Assembly (NCBI GenBank): GCA_009760855.2
Contig: WPIO01000004.1
Location: 7,634,001 to 7,698,000, forward strand
From: Cristatella mucedo
Taxonomy: Eukaryota > Bryozoa > Phylactolaemata > Cristatellidae
Direction: 5' to 3'
DNA: 64,000 nucleotides
How positions within the stretch are numbered: the stretch's first letter is position 1; each line of letters starts with the position of its first letter. The translations under genes and the position numbers were made by a program. The notes under the pieces are model-generated. The model worked only from the letters and a program-made list of their open reading frames with translations, had not been told where the DNA came from and made no database searches. This document shows positions 23,901 to 32,749 of the stretch, in pieces.

Positions 23901-26900
23901 CAAGACCCTTGACATTAATGCTGTACGTGCCAGAATATCTGATTTGCCTCTGCTGCTCAATTCTTCTTCCGACCTGTCATCATTGGTAGATTGCTACAAC
24001 AGGACACTAGCTGACATGCTCGACGAGTTTGCACCTGTGACTATGCGCACTGTGTGCCCCCCCCCCCCGCCCAAACGGCCTATGGTTTATTACAGACATT
24101 AAACTAGCTAGGTCTACTAAGCCCAAGCTTGAAAAAGCATACAAAAGATCAGGACTGACTGTCCATCGACATGCATACGAGGACTACTGTAGATCATACC
24201 AATCGATCCTAGCAAAGGCCAACTCTAGCTTTTATACAAAATATTATTGAATCACAGGTGCACAATTCATAAATGCTGATGTCGACGATCAACCATCCCC
24301 CTAACCACTTCCAGGTTAGCTCCTTACCTAGTGATCTCTGTGACGATCTAGCTGATCGCTTCTCTAGTTATTTGGTCAACAAGGTAGACAAGATCAGGGA
24401 GTCCATCCCTAAGATGGCAGCACCCCCACCCCGGAATGCTGTCCCTCAATTCCGTGCAGCACCTCTATGTCTGCATTCAAGCAGGTCACTGGTGACCTCG
24501 TCCTGAAGTTTCTATCCCAATCAAAGAAAAATACTAGTCCTCTGGACCCTATTCCCACTGTCCTGCTTCTTCGATGCTTTGTTCTGCTGCTGCTGCCATG
24601 CATAACTAAAATCATAAATATATCATTAGCCTCAGGTCATATCCCAACACCTTTTAAAAAGGCTGTAGTCAGGCCACTACTCAAGAAAGCAACACTAGAC
24701 CAAGAGAACTTGAGAAACTTCCGCCTAGTCTTCCTTCTACTATTCAAATCAAATGCACTGGAACAAGTCGTGGCAGACCAGCTGAACTCATATTGAAACT
24801 TCAAACCTTACTGGTAAGTTCCAGTCTTTAGAGCTAATCACTCCAGAGTCAGCATTGCTTTGGATGTATAACGACCTACGTATGAATGCAGACTTAGAGT
24901 ATATATGCATGCTTTGCTCTATCTTTCAGCAACTTTTGATAATATCGATCATCAAGTCCTTCTCGAGCACCTCTCATCTGGCCTGGGCATTACTGGTACT
25001 GCATTGCAACGGTTCAAGTCCTATCGCAGTGGGCAACTCCAGAGTATTGATGTAAACTCACACCCATCATCCAAGAGGAACCTCTAAAATATGGAGTCCT
25101 TCGGGGATCAGTGCTTGTTCTTTTCACGTTTTATCCCGTTCTTTTCACGGTTTATACTCTTCTTCTTGCCGATGTGATTGCCAAGCACAATCTAGGCTTT
25201 CACTGCTATGCAGATGACACTCAGTTGTACCTTTGCTTTGATCCCTCCCAGCCCTCCAGCAAGTCGAATTCTCCGAACGCCCTTGCTGCATGTATTGATG
25301 ATATCCTTACATAGATGGCTGCAAACTTTCTTAAATTGAATGATGACAAACCTAACTTACTAGTTATGGGCAAATCAAGTGTGATTTAGAAATTGGAAAG
25401 GCTAACGCTCAAAATCGGCTCCGCCAGCATATTTCCCATTGAATCTGCACGAAATCTAGGTGTCATGTTCCAAAGTGACCTTTCATTAGACGACCACATC
25501 AGCTCCACAGTCAAGTCTGTCTACTTTCAGCTACATAATACTGCTGAAATTCAGGCTTGTTTATATGGGGATACCACATCTAAATTGGTCCATGCATTTG
25601 TGACATCCTGTCTTGACTTCTGTAACTCTCTGCTTGCTGGCCTACTGGCATGTGCAATCAGGCGCTTACAGCTGGTGCAAAACTCTGCAGCAAGGCTTGT
25701 CTCTCGTGAGCATCGAAGTTGCCACATCAAACCACTTCTTGCCGACCTTCACTAGCTACCAGTCAAGCAGAGCAGCACAGAGACTTCAAGGTTTTGTCAC
25801 TCACTGTTTTTGGTTTCGTTTATGCATACCCCAGACTACGACAGTGCTGACCCTAAATGTTGTCTGCCGGTATTAGGCTGGAGGGCCCTCTCAACCACCG
25901 ACTAGCCAATCGGAGCGCAGCCTTCCTATCGCTAGGCATTAGAAATAACGCTAACGAATCAGAGCGCAGCGTTCCGGAACCGCAGACGACAGAAGCGCTG
26001 GTTAGGATAAACGTCTGTGGGAGGGAAGTGGTGCTTCCCCCCCCCCCCCCCCCCCCGCTCGGTGCATGGTCGAACAAACTGTTGCTCGTCGGCTGGCGTT
26101 TTGTGTAGTGTCCGAAGGAAATGAAACTACACCCATATCTTGTACAAATCACAAATCCTTTGGAGACCGAGCCTTTAGTTCATATGGTTTCAAAGCCTGG
26201 AACTCACTCCCTACTTGTGTCACGACATCTCTTGACCTGTCCTCATTTAAAAAGAAACTAAAACGCAGCTATTTATCACAGCATTTAGTGGGTCCCTGGG
26301 ATTCGTCTTTTATTTGCTTATGGGTGCCGACACTGTGCATTCAGCCACTAACTAAACTTGCAGGCTGAGTCTGTGCATGTCATCTCTAACCATATTATTC
26401 TTGTTGTTTATTCAGCATGCTACCAATAACCATTCGATCGTCCTTAGTTTGCAACAAATGTAATGTGCCTAGGAGGAGATTAAGTTCATTGAAAGCACTA
26501 TTATCAAATTTATTGTTATTATTAACAAGGAGAAAGTGGGAAGCATGGCTTAGTCAGGAGGGTGGTTGAGGAAGTGAGTAGCGTACAAGTTTCAGCTCAG
26601 GAACGCTGGAAATAATGAGCCTCGGTTGGCTGTTTGGGAGAAGAGGTCGTTACTGAAGAATTGGCAAAGTGAGACCCACAGTGTGGGACCGGCAGTTTCG
26701 ACAGGCACACCGAAAGTTTCGACGGTCTTTAAGCAGAGAAATTCAGCAGCTAATTTATTGTCCATCGAGGGCCTGAGGGCACGAGGAGACTGAAAGTGGC
26801 GCAGCAGTTCAGCTAAATATGGAGAATCCAAGTCATGGCAGGCAGGTAGGCCTTGTGGTTAGCAAAGTGGTTCAGGTCGAGTCCGACTGACCAACAGCAG

Positions 26901-27854
26901 GCTTCCAAGGCTATCGTCTCTAGATGGAAATAGGTTTATTTGAGAAACTCGCCTCATTTTGCAAAGTGGCTGTGGGTATTGGGGCTCAAATGTCTGGGAT
27001 GGGAAAGGGGGCTAGGGCTGCTGCTGGCAATATTGATCGCTTTGGCTGTCCACAGGCCTGCTCGGTCAGGCTATGGAGACACGGCTTGTCCAAGCAGATG
27101 TGCTAAGAAAATCCTGATCTGCAAACTCCTTAATGGTTCCCGACCGCCAGTGCCGACATTGCATTCCTAACCCAGTCTGAGTTGTGCATCGATCGTCTGC
27201 TCCTCTTGTCGGGAGACTCGGCCTTCTCGCTTTCTGTGTAGTGAACTGTCTATGCTCACGAGCCACGTTTTTCTGTGGAATCTGCCCGTATTTCCTTGCC
27301 TTTGGTCGGAGTCAGGTTGCATCTCCTGTCCAGGGTAGACTCCGGCCGGGGCTCACCCTTTTCATGACGTCGGAGCTCAGAGTTAGGAGGAAGCATCTAG
27401 CCAGTGTTGCTTTGCTTATCTGCCGAGCATTGCTGGTCCGGCCACTCGTCCAGAGGAGGCATCAGCTATGGGCAATGGGATTTGCTGCAGCGTTAGCCTA
27501 GCCTGCCTGGTGACTTGTGGTGCTGTCCTGGTCGCTTGTGTGACCGCTAGTAGGTGCTGCCCCGGAAGCGGTTTAGCAGTGGTAGGCCAGTGGTGCAGCA
27601 CCACTGGCGCACGCTTGTTTTCCCTCGTTTTGGAGCAAAGATATTAAAGCCGTTTGTTCGTCAACCATTTGCCCTGTTCTTCCCACAGCACTGGACTTCA
27701 GCCTGGCGACGTGATAGTCAGCATTGACGGCAAGGCCATTGCCAAAACGGCCGACCTGTATGCTGCCATTAAAGACAGAACCAGCGTGGCACTGGCCGTC
27801 GTGCGCGGACACAGGCGGCTAGTGCTGAGCGTGACACCCGAGGCCGTCGACTAA
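10104..27854 (+). CDS. HTRA2: Mitochondrial serine protease HTRA2/Omi, whole gene (six exons)
   Basis: The exons are 10104-10414, 10628-10832, 11627-11818, 17517-17670, 22668-22854 and 27689-27854. All introns are GT-AG, and the exons join in phase to 404 residues plus TAA. HTRA2 is an ATP-independent trypsin-fold quality-control protease of the mitochondrial intermembrane space. The N-terminus is basic and amphipathic ([19 protein letters not shown]), with a membrane segment near residues 43-58. The protease domain has His134 in TNAHVV, Asp164 in VSDLATV and Ser240 in GNSGGPL; the His-Asp spacing of 30 equals human HTRA2. The C-terminal PDZ has the YIGV carboxylate loop and [14 protein letters not shown]. 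No canonical AVPS IAP-binding motif follows the membrane segment; ASEPS is the nearest. Introns 3 to 5 (4.8-5.7 kb each) are swollen with mobile elements. No AATAAA was found in the first ~900 bases after the stop. Confidence 0.96.
10628..10832 (+). CDS. HTRA2: HTRA2 exon 2: catalytic His and Asp
   Basis: The acceptor TGGTACATCGCAG gives a first base that completes an Arg codon. The exon encodes [20 protein letters not shown] (His134) and [15 protein letters not shown] (Asp164). The donor is GCA/GTAAGA, phase 0. The segment before SAGSGF is Ser/Thr/Arg-rich and unlike the human loop, so the exact acceptor deserves cDNA confirmation. Confidence 0.88.
11448..11575 (-). mobile_element. SINE-A copy in HTRA2 intron 2
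   Basis: On the minus strand the B-box-like GGATTCAAGTCCTGCAGC is followed by GGTGATTCTTTATTGCC and AAGGCTCTTCTGCTGATA, in the SINE-A order. It lies about 50 bases before exon 3. Confidence 0.75.
11627..11818 (+). CDS. HTRA2: HTRA2 exon 3: protease core
   Basis: After TTTTTGCAG it encodes [20 protein letters not shown], then [19 protein letters not shown] and YIQTDASIT. These match the human GEFVVAMGSP and SGIVSSA blocks. The exon is 64 codons, phase 0 at both ends, with donor ACG/GTGAGA. Confidence 0.94.
11863..11961. repeat. (GA)n microsatellite
   Basis: A nearly pure GA run starts about 45 bases after the exon 3 donor of HTRA2, with one ATA interruption near 11882. Confidence 0.97.
12600..13925 (-). 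pseudogene. Decayed copy of a repeated invertebrate gene family
   Basis: Minus-strand fragments in different frames succeed one another: [11 protein letters not shown] (near 13710), [20 protein letters not shown] then [15 protein letters not shown] (13294-13150), DSSNRSLKS (near 13120), [20 protein letters not shown] then [20 protein letters not shown] (13050-12900), and [17 protein letters not shown] with [19 protein letters not shown] (12790-12630). From memory this block order belongs to a high-copy protein family of arthropod and cnidarian genomes that I cannot name, usually with a CCFLCEWDSR motif; that part is disrupted here. Frameshifts and stops show it is dead. It lies in HTRA2 intron 3. 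Confidence 0.6.
15050..15735 (+). mobile_element. LF1 LINE, decayed 3' fragment
   Basis: The order of LF1 blocks is preserved in broken frames: AAAGTGACCTTTCACTTGAC (QSDLSLDDH), CTGGTTCATGGATTTGTGA, CTTACAGTTGATGCAAAATC and CTGCACTGGCCTCCTGTCAA. A worn tail with TATGTACAGTTTCTGGAAAG, GTTCTCTTAAGG and TTATTATTACTATT follows. A SINE-A fragment (15464-15545) interrupts it. Confidence 0.7.
15464..15545 (-). mobile_element. SINE-A tail fragment
   Basis: TTGGCTGATTCAAAGAGCCT, TATAGTGGCATAAGAGCCTT and GGCTTGCAGCAAGCAATAA form the reverse complement of the SINE-A tail. The tRNA-like head is missing. Confidence 0.6.
15885..16015 (-). mobile_element. SINE-A copy
   Basis: The minus strand reads GCCGTGATGGCACACTAGGT (A-box region), then ACGACCTCGGTCCCGATCCT, the CACTGCAAGCGGTGGTGATA hairpin and GGCTCTTCTGTCGCTATAC. 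The B box is partly deleted, but the rest is close to consensus. Confidence 0.85.
16175..16395 (+). mobile_element. SINE head joined to a SINE-B copy
   Basis: A tRNA-like head with B box GTGGGTTCGAGTCCTCCAGT (about 16210-16231) is followed from about 16262 by a SINE-B unit: CCCCGACCAAGGTC, B box GTGGGCTCGAGCCCCGTGGC, then the LF1-like hairpin end AAGCGCGTTAATAGATATTA and GTTCTCTTAGGAGGCTATAC. The two heads are adjacent, either as a dimer or as two insertions. Confidence 0.75.
16690..16795 (+). mobile_element. SINE-A 3' fragment
   Basis: GGCCATCCTTTATTGCCCAC, GTGATAGATGCTTTGGCTCT and TCTGCTGCGACATAGATAA follow the SINE-A order downstream of the B box. It is diverged. Confidence 0.5.
17240..17325 (+). 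mobile_element. SINE-A fragment before HTRA2 exon 4
   Basis: GTAGTGGGTTGAGTTCTTTA (worn B box), TTGCACACTGCAAATAGGGT and AAGGCTCTTCTGCTGCTATA match SINE-A. It lies about 190 bases upstream of exon 4. Confidence 0.55.
17517..17670 (+). CDS. HTRA2: HTRA2 exon 4: catalytic Ser
   Basis: After CCATTGCAG it encodes [20 protein letters not shown] with Ser240, then [15 protein letters not shown]. The donor is ACCG/GTTAGT, phase 1. Confidence 0.94.
18930..20400 (+). mobile_element. Tc1/mariner-type transposon remnant, split by an LF1 insertion
   Basis: Broken plus-strand frames give a helix-turn-helix part ([16 protein letters not shown] near 19055-19100), the first catalytic block [11 protein letters not shown] (near 19213-19245) and [12 protein letters not shown] (near 19320). 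The second catalytic block LQQD-YPKHTA is now split across the LF1 insertion. [11 protein letters not shown] (near 20273) closes the order. This is the DD(34)E transposase order of Tc1-like elements. Stops and shifts show it is dead. Terminal repeats were not found. Confidence 0.8.
19497..20200 (+). mobile_element. LF1 LINE fragment nested in the Tc1 remnant
   Basis: This 5'-truncated LF1 starts within CATTTGTGACATCCCGTCTC and keeps the LF1 C-terminus with only a short frame break near its end (19925-19945). It ends in the hairpin and (ATT)n. It is flanked by an 8-base target-site duplication, ATTACCCT, at 19489-19496 and 20201-20208. Confidence 0.93.
20466..20540 (+). repeat. Short tandem repeat of a TAACGGATAACGTCATACTA-like unit
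   Basis: GCGTAACGG(G/A)TAACGTC blocks recur two to three times with the spacer TACTAAAA. It may be subterminal sequence of the Tc1 element upstream, but no inverted partner was found. Confidence 0.6.
20590..21930 (-). mobile_element. LF2 LINE, internally deleted copy
   Basis: Two minus-strand frames remain. 21307-21915 covers the linker and the start of reverse transcriptase: [43 protein letters not shown]. 20658-21203 covers the C-terminus: [47 protein letters not shown]. The catalytic palm with its YADD motif is missing between them. The 3' end reads GTGGAGTTACTGACGGAG then ATACATTACATTACATTACA, so LF2 lacks the LF1 hairpin. It lies in HTRA2 intron 4. Confidence 0.85.
21186..21245. repeat. 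Tandem repeat of TAGTGGCATAGTG
   Basis: Four imperfect units of TGTAGTGGCATAG lie in the LF2 copy at the codons just upstream of its C-terminal block. This is a local slippage expansion that breaks the LF2 frame. Confidence 0.8.
22000..22530 (+). mobile_element. LF1 LINE, decayed 3' fragment
   Basis: Blocks in order: TGCAATAAGGTTCCTTTTAG, CTTGCCGACCTTCACTTGCT, TTGACTTTTAGGTCTCTTTA, AACCTCAAATCCTTTAGAAA and AGCGTGGAACTCATCCCGAC. The worn tail reads AAATTTAGTTCTCTGAGAGT. Frames are broken. It ends about 140 bases before HTRA2 exon 5. Confidence 0.8.
22668..22854 (+). CDS. HTRA2: HTRA2 exon 5: linker and first half of PDZ domain
   Basis: After CTGTTTTCAG it encodes a short Lys-rich linker, [20 protein letters not shown], and [11 protein letters not shown]. 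The donor is AT/GTAAGT, phase 2. Confidence 0.93.
22985..23160 (+). mobile_element. Diverged SINE-A-like copy
   Basis: TTGTAGCCCAGGTCTCATGT is followed by a worn B box (GGATGAGTCCCGGCAACTGG), a hairpin-rich middle, and GTTGAGGCTGTTCAGCCAGT with TTGATTCAGCC. Confidence 0.55.
23375..23520 (-). mobile_element. LF2 LINE 3' fragment
   Basis: TGTTACTCCACAAAGTCACA, GCAGGAGAGTTTTCTATAGC and CCGGTAGCCAACGGACTTCA match the LF2 3' region (compare 20618-20745). It abuts the LF1 copy that starts near 23523. Confidence 0.8.
23523..26520 (+). mobile_element. LF1 LINE, long degenerate copy
   Basis: It starts in the endonuclease domain ([18 protein letters not shown]) and runs through the linker ([19 protein letters not shown]), reverse transcriptase blocks ([49 protein letters not shown] near 25205) and the C-terminus ([20 protein letters not shown] near 26170). 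The worn hairpin tail ends near 26518. Many stops and frameshifts are present. A 290-bp unrelated segment replaces part of the C-terminal region at about 25833-26125. It lies in HTRA2 intron 5. Confidence 0.9.
25833..26125. other. Foreign segment inside the LF1 copy, with poly(C) tract
   Basis: Sequence between the LF1 blocks VLSL and SFGDRA does not match any LF1 copy in the window. It contains two similar stretches, CCAATCGGAGCGCAGC and CGAATCAGAGCGCAGC, and a C-run of about 20 at 26037-26056. No terminal repeats or ORF were recognised. Confidence 0.5.
26525..26880 (-). mobile_element. LF2 LINE fragment
   Basis: GGAGAAAGTGGGAAGCATGG, the block encoding [11 protein letters not shown], and CTAATTTATTGTCCATCGAG mirror LF2 at 20745-21060 on the same strand. 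Frames are broken, and the very 3' end is missing where it meets the LF1 tail. Confidence 0.75.
27689..27854 (+). CDS. HTRA2: HTRA2 exon 6: second half of PDZ and stop
   Basis: After CTTCCCACAG the first base completes Ile. It encodes [24 protein letters not shown] and [11 protein letters not shown], ending TAA at 27852-27854. The end aligns with the human LTLYVTPEVTE. Confidence 0.94.
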
Positions 27855-27899
27855 TCCAAGCCTGCCGAGCTGTGGTTATTTGGAGCTGAGCTCATGACA

Positions 27900-30630
27900 G
27901 TGCAGCCGTCATGAAGGCGTGGCACATCCTTTGGAAGATCCCATCCCGATCACACGTCTCCACCGTCTTAATGGATTGTTCGAGAGCACTGTATCCTCGT
28001 GCTCATTATGCGACAATGGCGACTGACGCATGCTCTGCGAAGCATTGGTGACCTGGCGAGAACTCGCGTTTTCGTTCTCACGATGCTGAGTCTCGTATGC
28101 AATCATTCATCCAGGCAGCTACCCATTGAGCAAGCTAGCTTGATAGTGTAGAGCAGCGATAGTGCTGATGATTCGTCACTGGCCGTTGTTCGTAAGAGAT
28201 GTTGTCACTGAGCAACGTGTTTTGGTAACGTGTTCGGCTCTTGCATACTGCTTGCTCAAGTGTTTTTGTGCATTGCGCTGTGCTCTAGTCCCTGCCTAAC
28301 TGACTGGCCGTGTCTTGCCACCAATGGTTGTACAGCCTCTAGGACCGAGTGTACAGAAGCAGTCGCTTGCATTGATCGGCAAGTAGTTTCGAGCATGCCA
28401 ATTGCCCGCGCTTGTGTGGATTTGACACGTGCATGTGCGCACATTTGTTTGGTATTTAGTGCGATTCCATGCGATTCCGTTCACTACAGAAAAAAGTGGA
28501 TCTGTAGACTGGCATTTTTCTCTCTTATCCCGTACGCACTTGAGCACTGCTCAGCGGCAGTCATCTGTGCTCTGACCTCGTGTGCTCCGTCCTCGTGTGC
28601 TCCGACAGTAGGAAAGGAGCACTGCTTCTCTTTGTTGCAGGCTTGCGTGAAGCTTTGCTATCATTTATAACATCATAACTGGGTTACCGTTAGCAAATCA
28701 TTGTTAACTTGATCCAAACCTCCCAGTTGTATTAATGTAGGGTTTCAAAATTCTTACAGGTACTAGCCAAGATACATCAAGTGAACACAGGTGTCCTTGC
28801 TCACTACTGGTTGCTGACGTGTCAACGAATGGCCGGAAGCCAATGCCTATTACAACTCATAGTGGACGCCTCGTGTTGGCAAGCAGTCTCGCCTGCCGAG
28901 ACTTATGTTAAGAAGAGTAGACGCCGGGTCGACTAGAAGCATAGAAGCAGAGTTATATTCAATTCGCCTCGGCTGAGGCTGCAAAGCGTGCGAAATTTGC
29001 AATCGCCTGACGCGAGACGTCTGCAGCTCACCACCTGAGAAGGGCCAAAGTGCTTCGACCGTGCAGCTTCGTACTTCAGTGGGCGCTGTATGCTTCAGTG
29101 TTCGCTGGGCAGGGCTCCGTTCGGTTTGCAAACTCCTCGCGGGCGCTAGCTGCTTGCTCGAAGGTTGTTAGCAGATCTGGCCTCAGACTACCCTCGCACG
29201 GCGGCTGCGGTAAGCGAATGGGTTTACGGGGGAGGCAGGGATGAAAACAATTCGGAAAGCAGCGAAATCGGTGCGTCAAACTGCAAACAAAGCATTGCTG
29301 GCTACCGCATGGTCCACGGAGTCCTCTTTGGCTTTGACTGCACAGTAGACAGTTTTTCAGCGTGCACGCCCTCTCATTCATTACTGCTTTTTGGAGAACT
29401 AGTAGACGTACATTACATTACATGGAAAAACCAAACCAATACTTTCTCCGTTGAAGCGAGATAACAAACTAACGCAAAATAAAATGGCCTGCCCTTAATA
29501 GCTATCTCGTTAGCGCCTAAGCTGCCGGCAGACCCCCTTCCCCGATACCTAGCTGTATACGAATACCGTACTCGCTAGTAACTTCCATGTAGCTGCCTGC
29601 ATCACCTTTTGCCTGGTAAGAGCGACGCACCCTTGACCTTGCCGAAGTCGGACAAGTCTCGCTGCCTTTGTCCTGCATCCATTCTGACTTCGCAGTCGTT
29701 CTGCTTGCCTTGCGAAGTTGCCAGACATTATGTCAAACCCCCACAACTTGGCTCTGCTGTCATAATGATCTGTAGGATAGCGCCAGTCTGGCTTGATTTT
29801 AGGTGTGCAAGAATTGCTCAGTTGGGGAAAATGGCTGTTCTCTAGCAGTGAGCGAGAGGGTGCAGGAGTTGCAATGGGATCATGAGAAGGGCTTGGCTCG
29901 AGCGGAGATGCTCCGCAGGAGGTGTCTATCGATGTCGGCTAGCCTGTCAACCTACCTCGGCCATACCTTAGTTGGAAACTTGTAAGGTGGAAGCGAAATC
30001 CTAGTTCTTGGGTCATGCGTTAGTGTCCAATAGGCGATGATTGGGGGGGGGGGGTCCGTCAGGGCTTTCTGCTGAGGCCACCGTCTGCCTGAACTGGCGT
30101 TGCTATTCACATGATTTGTGACTCGGGCCTCCATCTATGTGGTTTGGGCCCAGCATTGACGCAGGTGACTCAAGTACGGGGGGGGGGGTATTTTCCCTCC
30201 GTACGAAGTTTGTCTCGGTGAGAGCTTTCGAGTGAGTGTAGCGGTAAGACCGAACTAGACGCGCATCGACATTGTATGCCAGCGAATAAAGTTTGGTAAA
30301 ATCCACTGGTGATTTTCAACTCGATCCAGCTCAGGCCGACGAACTCGCGTCCCTCAAGGTAACGATAGCGAGGAATTCGTAGGCACGGTGACCTACTTAT
30401 GGCGCACTCCTGCTCCGAACCGCCCGGCAGGAGTGGGCGAGGACTTGGCCTCTTCACCTGCCCACGGCCGTTCGGTGCTACAGATCAGGCTGGCTTTTGG
30501 ATCACCGAATCTGATAAAGACGTTTCTCAAATTGCCGCCGCACTTGTCCACCGGGATGATGTTATGTAAGCTTAACCCTTACTAGTTCAGGTAGCGGCAC
30601 GTCTCGTGCAATGCGTAGATAAATGGATGT
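27900..30630. other. Gene-poor interval after HTRA2
   Basis: The first part is HTRA2 3' UTR of unknown length. A Cys-rich frame at 28230-28670 has no ATG and no recognised domain. Two G-runs of about 12 occur near 30042 and 30179. The sequence GTACATTACATTACATGG near 29410 resembles an LF2 end. I see no supported gene. Confidence 0.4.
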
Positions 30631-30691
30631 AATATTTATAATTCATTTGCATAGCGCCGTAAGAGAACTTATCTCTAAGTGGTTCATTATT

Positions 30692-31516
30692 GAGCCCGAT
30701 AGCGGTAACCCGGGTTACCGAATTTCCTCAAATAGAATCGTAATTAGTGATTTATTTTGCGGATAGCTGCTTCAAAAAATATAGCGTTTCGAAGTCGAAA
30801 ACGCCGTTGACCCGGTTCAGGAGCAGCACCGTCAGAACCATGTCGAAGCAATCTGAAGAACTATGTGCGCAAGAGCTCAATGAAAAGATGCACGCTTTGT
30901 TTGGCTATAATGACGATTTAAAAGACGTTAGCAATAATGTTCCTAACAACGCAAAGGAACTGGTGTGCAAGGTTTTGGAAACATTTCCCGGGAACTTCAT
31001 TGCCACCCGACGGTCTGAAAAGATAATGCAGGATGTCCGGAATCGCAGCGCCAGTGCTCGCCTGGGTAGTATTACTGATAGTGTGGACAAAGATACCGAC
31101 AATATAGTCGGGCCGTTGGCGGCGGCATCCGATATGGTGCAGACTCGTGGCAGAAAAAATAGAGCATCAGGGCAGAAGGCTGCTCCAGGCGTGCAGATAC
31201 GCTTTGTGGGGGCCCCCGAAGAAGGCACCAGCGGCTGTCCCAAATCAGCCATAAATCTTGAGCTATTTCTCGAAAAAATAGGCTCAATTTTTGTGATCGA
31301 GCCCTGGATCCTTGCTCTTGATCTGGTCAGCCGCCTCAAGCTTGTGCAATAAAAATCCTCGTTTTCTAAATCGCTGTCTTTCCGCTGACGAATAAAACTC
31401 GACGAGCCCAGCATTTTTAGCCTGTTTGCATTAAATTTGGACCAATATTCCGGTAGTTATCGCAGTTCACGCGAACCTGGGTTACCATGGTAACCCGGGT
31501 TACCGCTGTCGGGCTC
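30692..31516 (+). mobile_element. 825-bp DNA element with palindromic 28-bp terminal inverted repeats
   Basis: The left end 30692-30719 and right end 31489-31516 are inverted copies with 27 of 28 positions matching. Each contains the perfect 16-base palindrome GGTAACCCGGGTTACC (30704-30719 and 31489-31504). The right side adds an overlapping 18-base palindrome, GGGTTACCATGGTAACCC, at 31480-31497. ATT flanks both sides (30689-30691 and 31517-31519) as a 3-base target-site duplication, and the element interrupts a SINE-B. It carries one 170-codon ORF that is not a recognisable transposase. A 3-base duplication fits PIF/Harbinger- or CACTA-like integration, but the termini do not assign it. It may be non-autonomous, or of an undescribed type. 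Confidence 0.8.
30840..31352 (+). CDS. 170-residue protein inside the TIR element, unrecognised
   Basis: The start is ATG at 30840 in ACCATGT, and the stop overlaps AATAAA at about 31350; a second AATAAA lies near 31391. The N-terminal ~70 residues look helical and charged (SEELCAQELNEKMHALFGYN, then AKELVCKVLETFPG). A basic patch TRGRKNRASGQK lies near residues 99-110, and the C-terminus is hydrophobic (INLELFLEKIGSIFVIEPWI). I see no zinc finger, HTH or DDE motif. The frame is intact and codon choice is not that of the neighbouring GC-rich genes. It could be an accessory DNA-binding protein, a captured host gene or a domesticated gene. I do not know its function. Confidence 0.55.
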   Translation: MSKQSEELCAQELNEKMHALFGYNDDLKDVSNNVPNNAKELVCKVLETFPGNFIATRRSEKIMQDVRNRSASARLGSITDSVDKDTDNIVGPLAAASDMVQTRGRKNRASGQKAAPGVQIRFVGAPEEGTSGCPKSAINLELFLEKIGSIFVIEPWILALDLVSRLKLVQ

Positions 31517-31910
31517 ATTTGCCACAGGGCTCGAGATCGTGACCTCGGTGGTCGAAGACGAGCAACTTAAGGCGTAGAAGTCACCGGCGCCCACCAGTGT
31601 GCCGAAAGGTTGACCGAAATTCCGCAGCCCGAAATTCCGCAGAGCGAAAACGGTTGCCTGCTCATTCTAGCTTGTACGGCTGGCGTCTTTCGGCTCACTC
31701 AATGCAGGCTTACCGTAGCTAACTCTAACCTCTATGACTCTATGCCGACCAGCCGACCGTCGCCAAAAGCGACCTGCTCCAATCGGGCTCTGTCGTTACA
31801 CAGTGGCCGGGTCGGAAGTCGTCCGTGAATCAGGTTAAGTAAGCACGGGCATATGAGCTGCTCGTAACCACCGCCCTATCGCAGCCATTACCCAAGCGGC
31901 CTCCCATGCC

Positions 31911-31985
31911 GTCGACAGTCAAGCTCAGGGGTAACGGTTGCACAAGCGTCGACAGTCAAGCTCAGGGGTAACGGTTGCACAAGCG
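31911..31985 (+). repeat. 37-bp tandem duplication
   Basis: The unit starting GTCGACAGTCAAGCTCAGGG at 31911 repeats perfectly at 31948. No gene overlaps it. The surrounding 31600-32700 shows no supported gene; a faint LF1-like match (CGTCTGCAGCTGGTGTAACA) lies near 32268. Confidence 0.95.
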
Positions 31986-32749
31986 TAGCGTCACCTTCAA
32001 ACACCTCAACCTCAAGCTAGATTCATCTAGCATCACTGCAGCTACGTCTGTCCGCAATCTGAGCTCGCTATTCCGCAAACGAATGGCCATTGGATGAGTG
32101 AATCGCTTCCGCATCGCTTTCAAACCGGCTGGCTTTCAGCTGTGCAAATAGCCTACTTGGACAAGAGAACGACTCCACGCACCGCGACCTGCACGCCCTG
32201 CTTGCGAGGTATGCATCTAGAAAGCCGGAAATCTCTTTGTTCAGGACCCTCCAACTTCTGCCTTTAATCGTCTGCAGCTGGTGTAACAGTCAGCGGCTCA
32301 TCCGGTCAGTCGTCGAACGTGTAGCTACTGAATTACATCACTTTATGCAGCCACCTATTCGACTATGTTTCGCCTTTCTTCGATCAGATTTTCGATCCGA
32401 CTTTCTTGCTCCACCGGTGCGATGCTCTCGGTGCTCACCTGCGCCGCCTCCGCTGCTTCCACACGTTCCTTCCTTCCTTCGCAAGCACTAAATTGATATC
32501 TTCGGCGATTGGACCCTCAGTTTCGTATATGTCTAGAAGTCGCTTCCGGCTTCTTTTACCAACCGTATTAATTTCGCGTCATTTATGTCTCAGCTAAGGA
32601 CGCATTTAGTGCTCTAAGCTTTCCCCACACTCCAGTGAACGCGTCTTTTTCACGACCGTGCGCTCTTCATGCTTACCTGGGCACGACTCATGTGCAGATT
32701 GCTAACCCCAGGGTTCCTTTTGACAGGTGGAACCGATGAGCTTTGCTCC

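Larger units (their letters stand above)
30633..31590 (-). mobile_element. SINE-B copy split by the 825-bp transposon
   Basis: 30633-30686 is the SINE-B/LF1 tail in reverse (TTCATTTGCATAGCGCCGTA, AGAGAACTTATCTCTAAGTG). 31520-31560 continues with GCCACAGGGCTCGAGATCGT, the reversed SINE-B B box and its flank. Removing 30692-31516 and one ATT joins the two halves in the order seen at 58300-58460. Confidence 0.8.

Noticed and set aside
28230-28670. Cys-rich 146-codon ORF after HTRA2
   Set aside because: It has no ATG, no domain and locally repetitive codons (TCGTGTGCTCCG repeats). It is probably 3' UTR or intergenic.
30030-30190. Paired G-runs as ends of a small element
   Set aside because: The flanks of the two G-runs show no inverted or direct repeat beyond the runs themselves.
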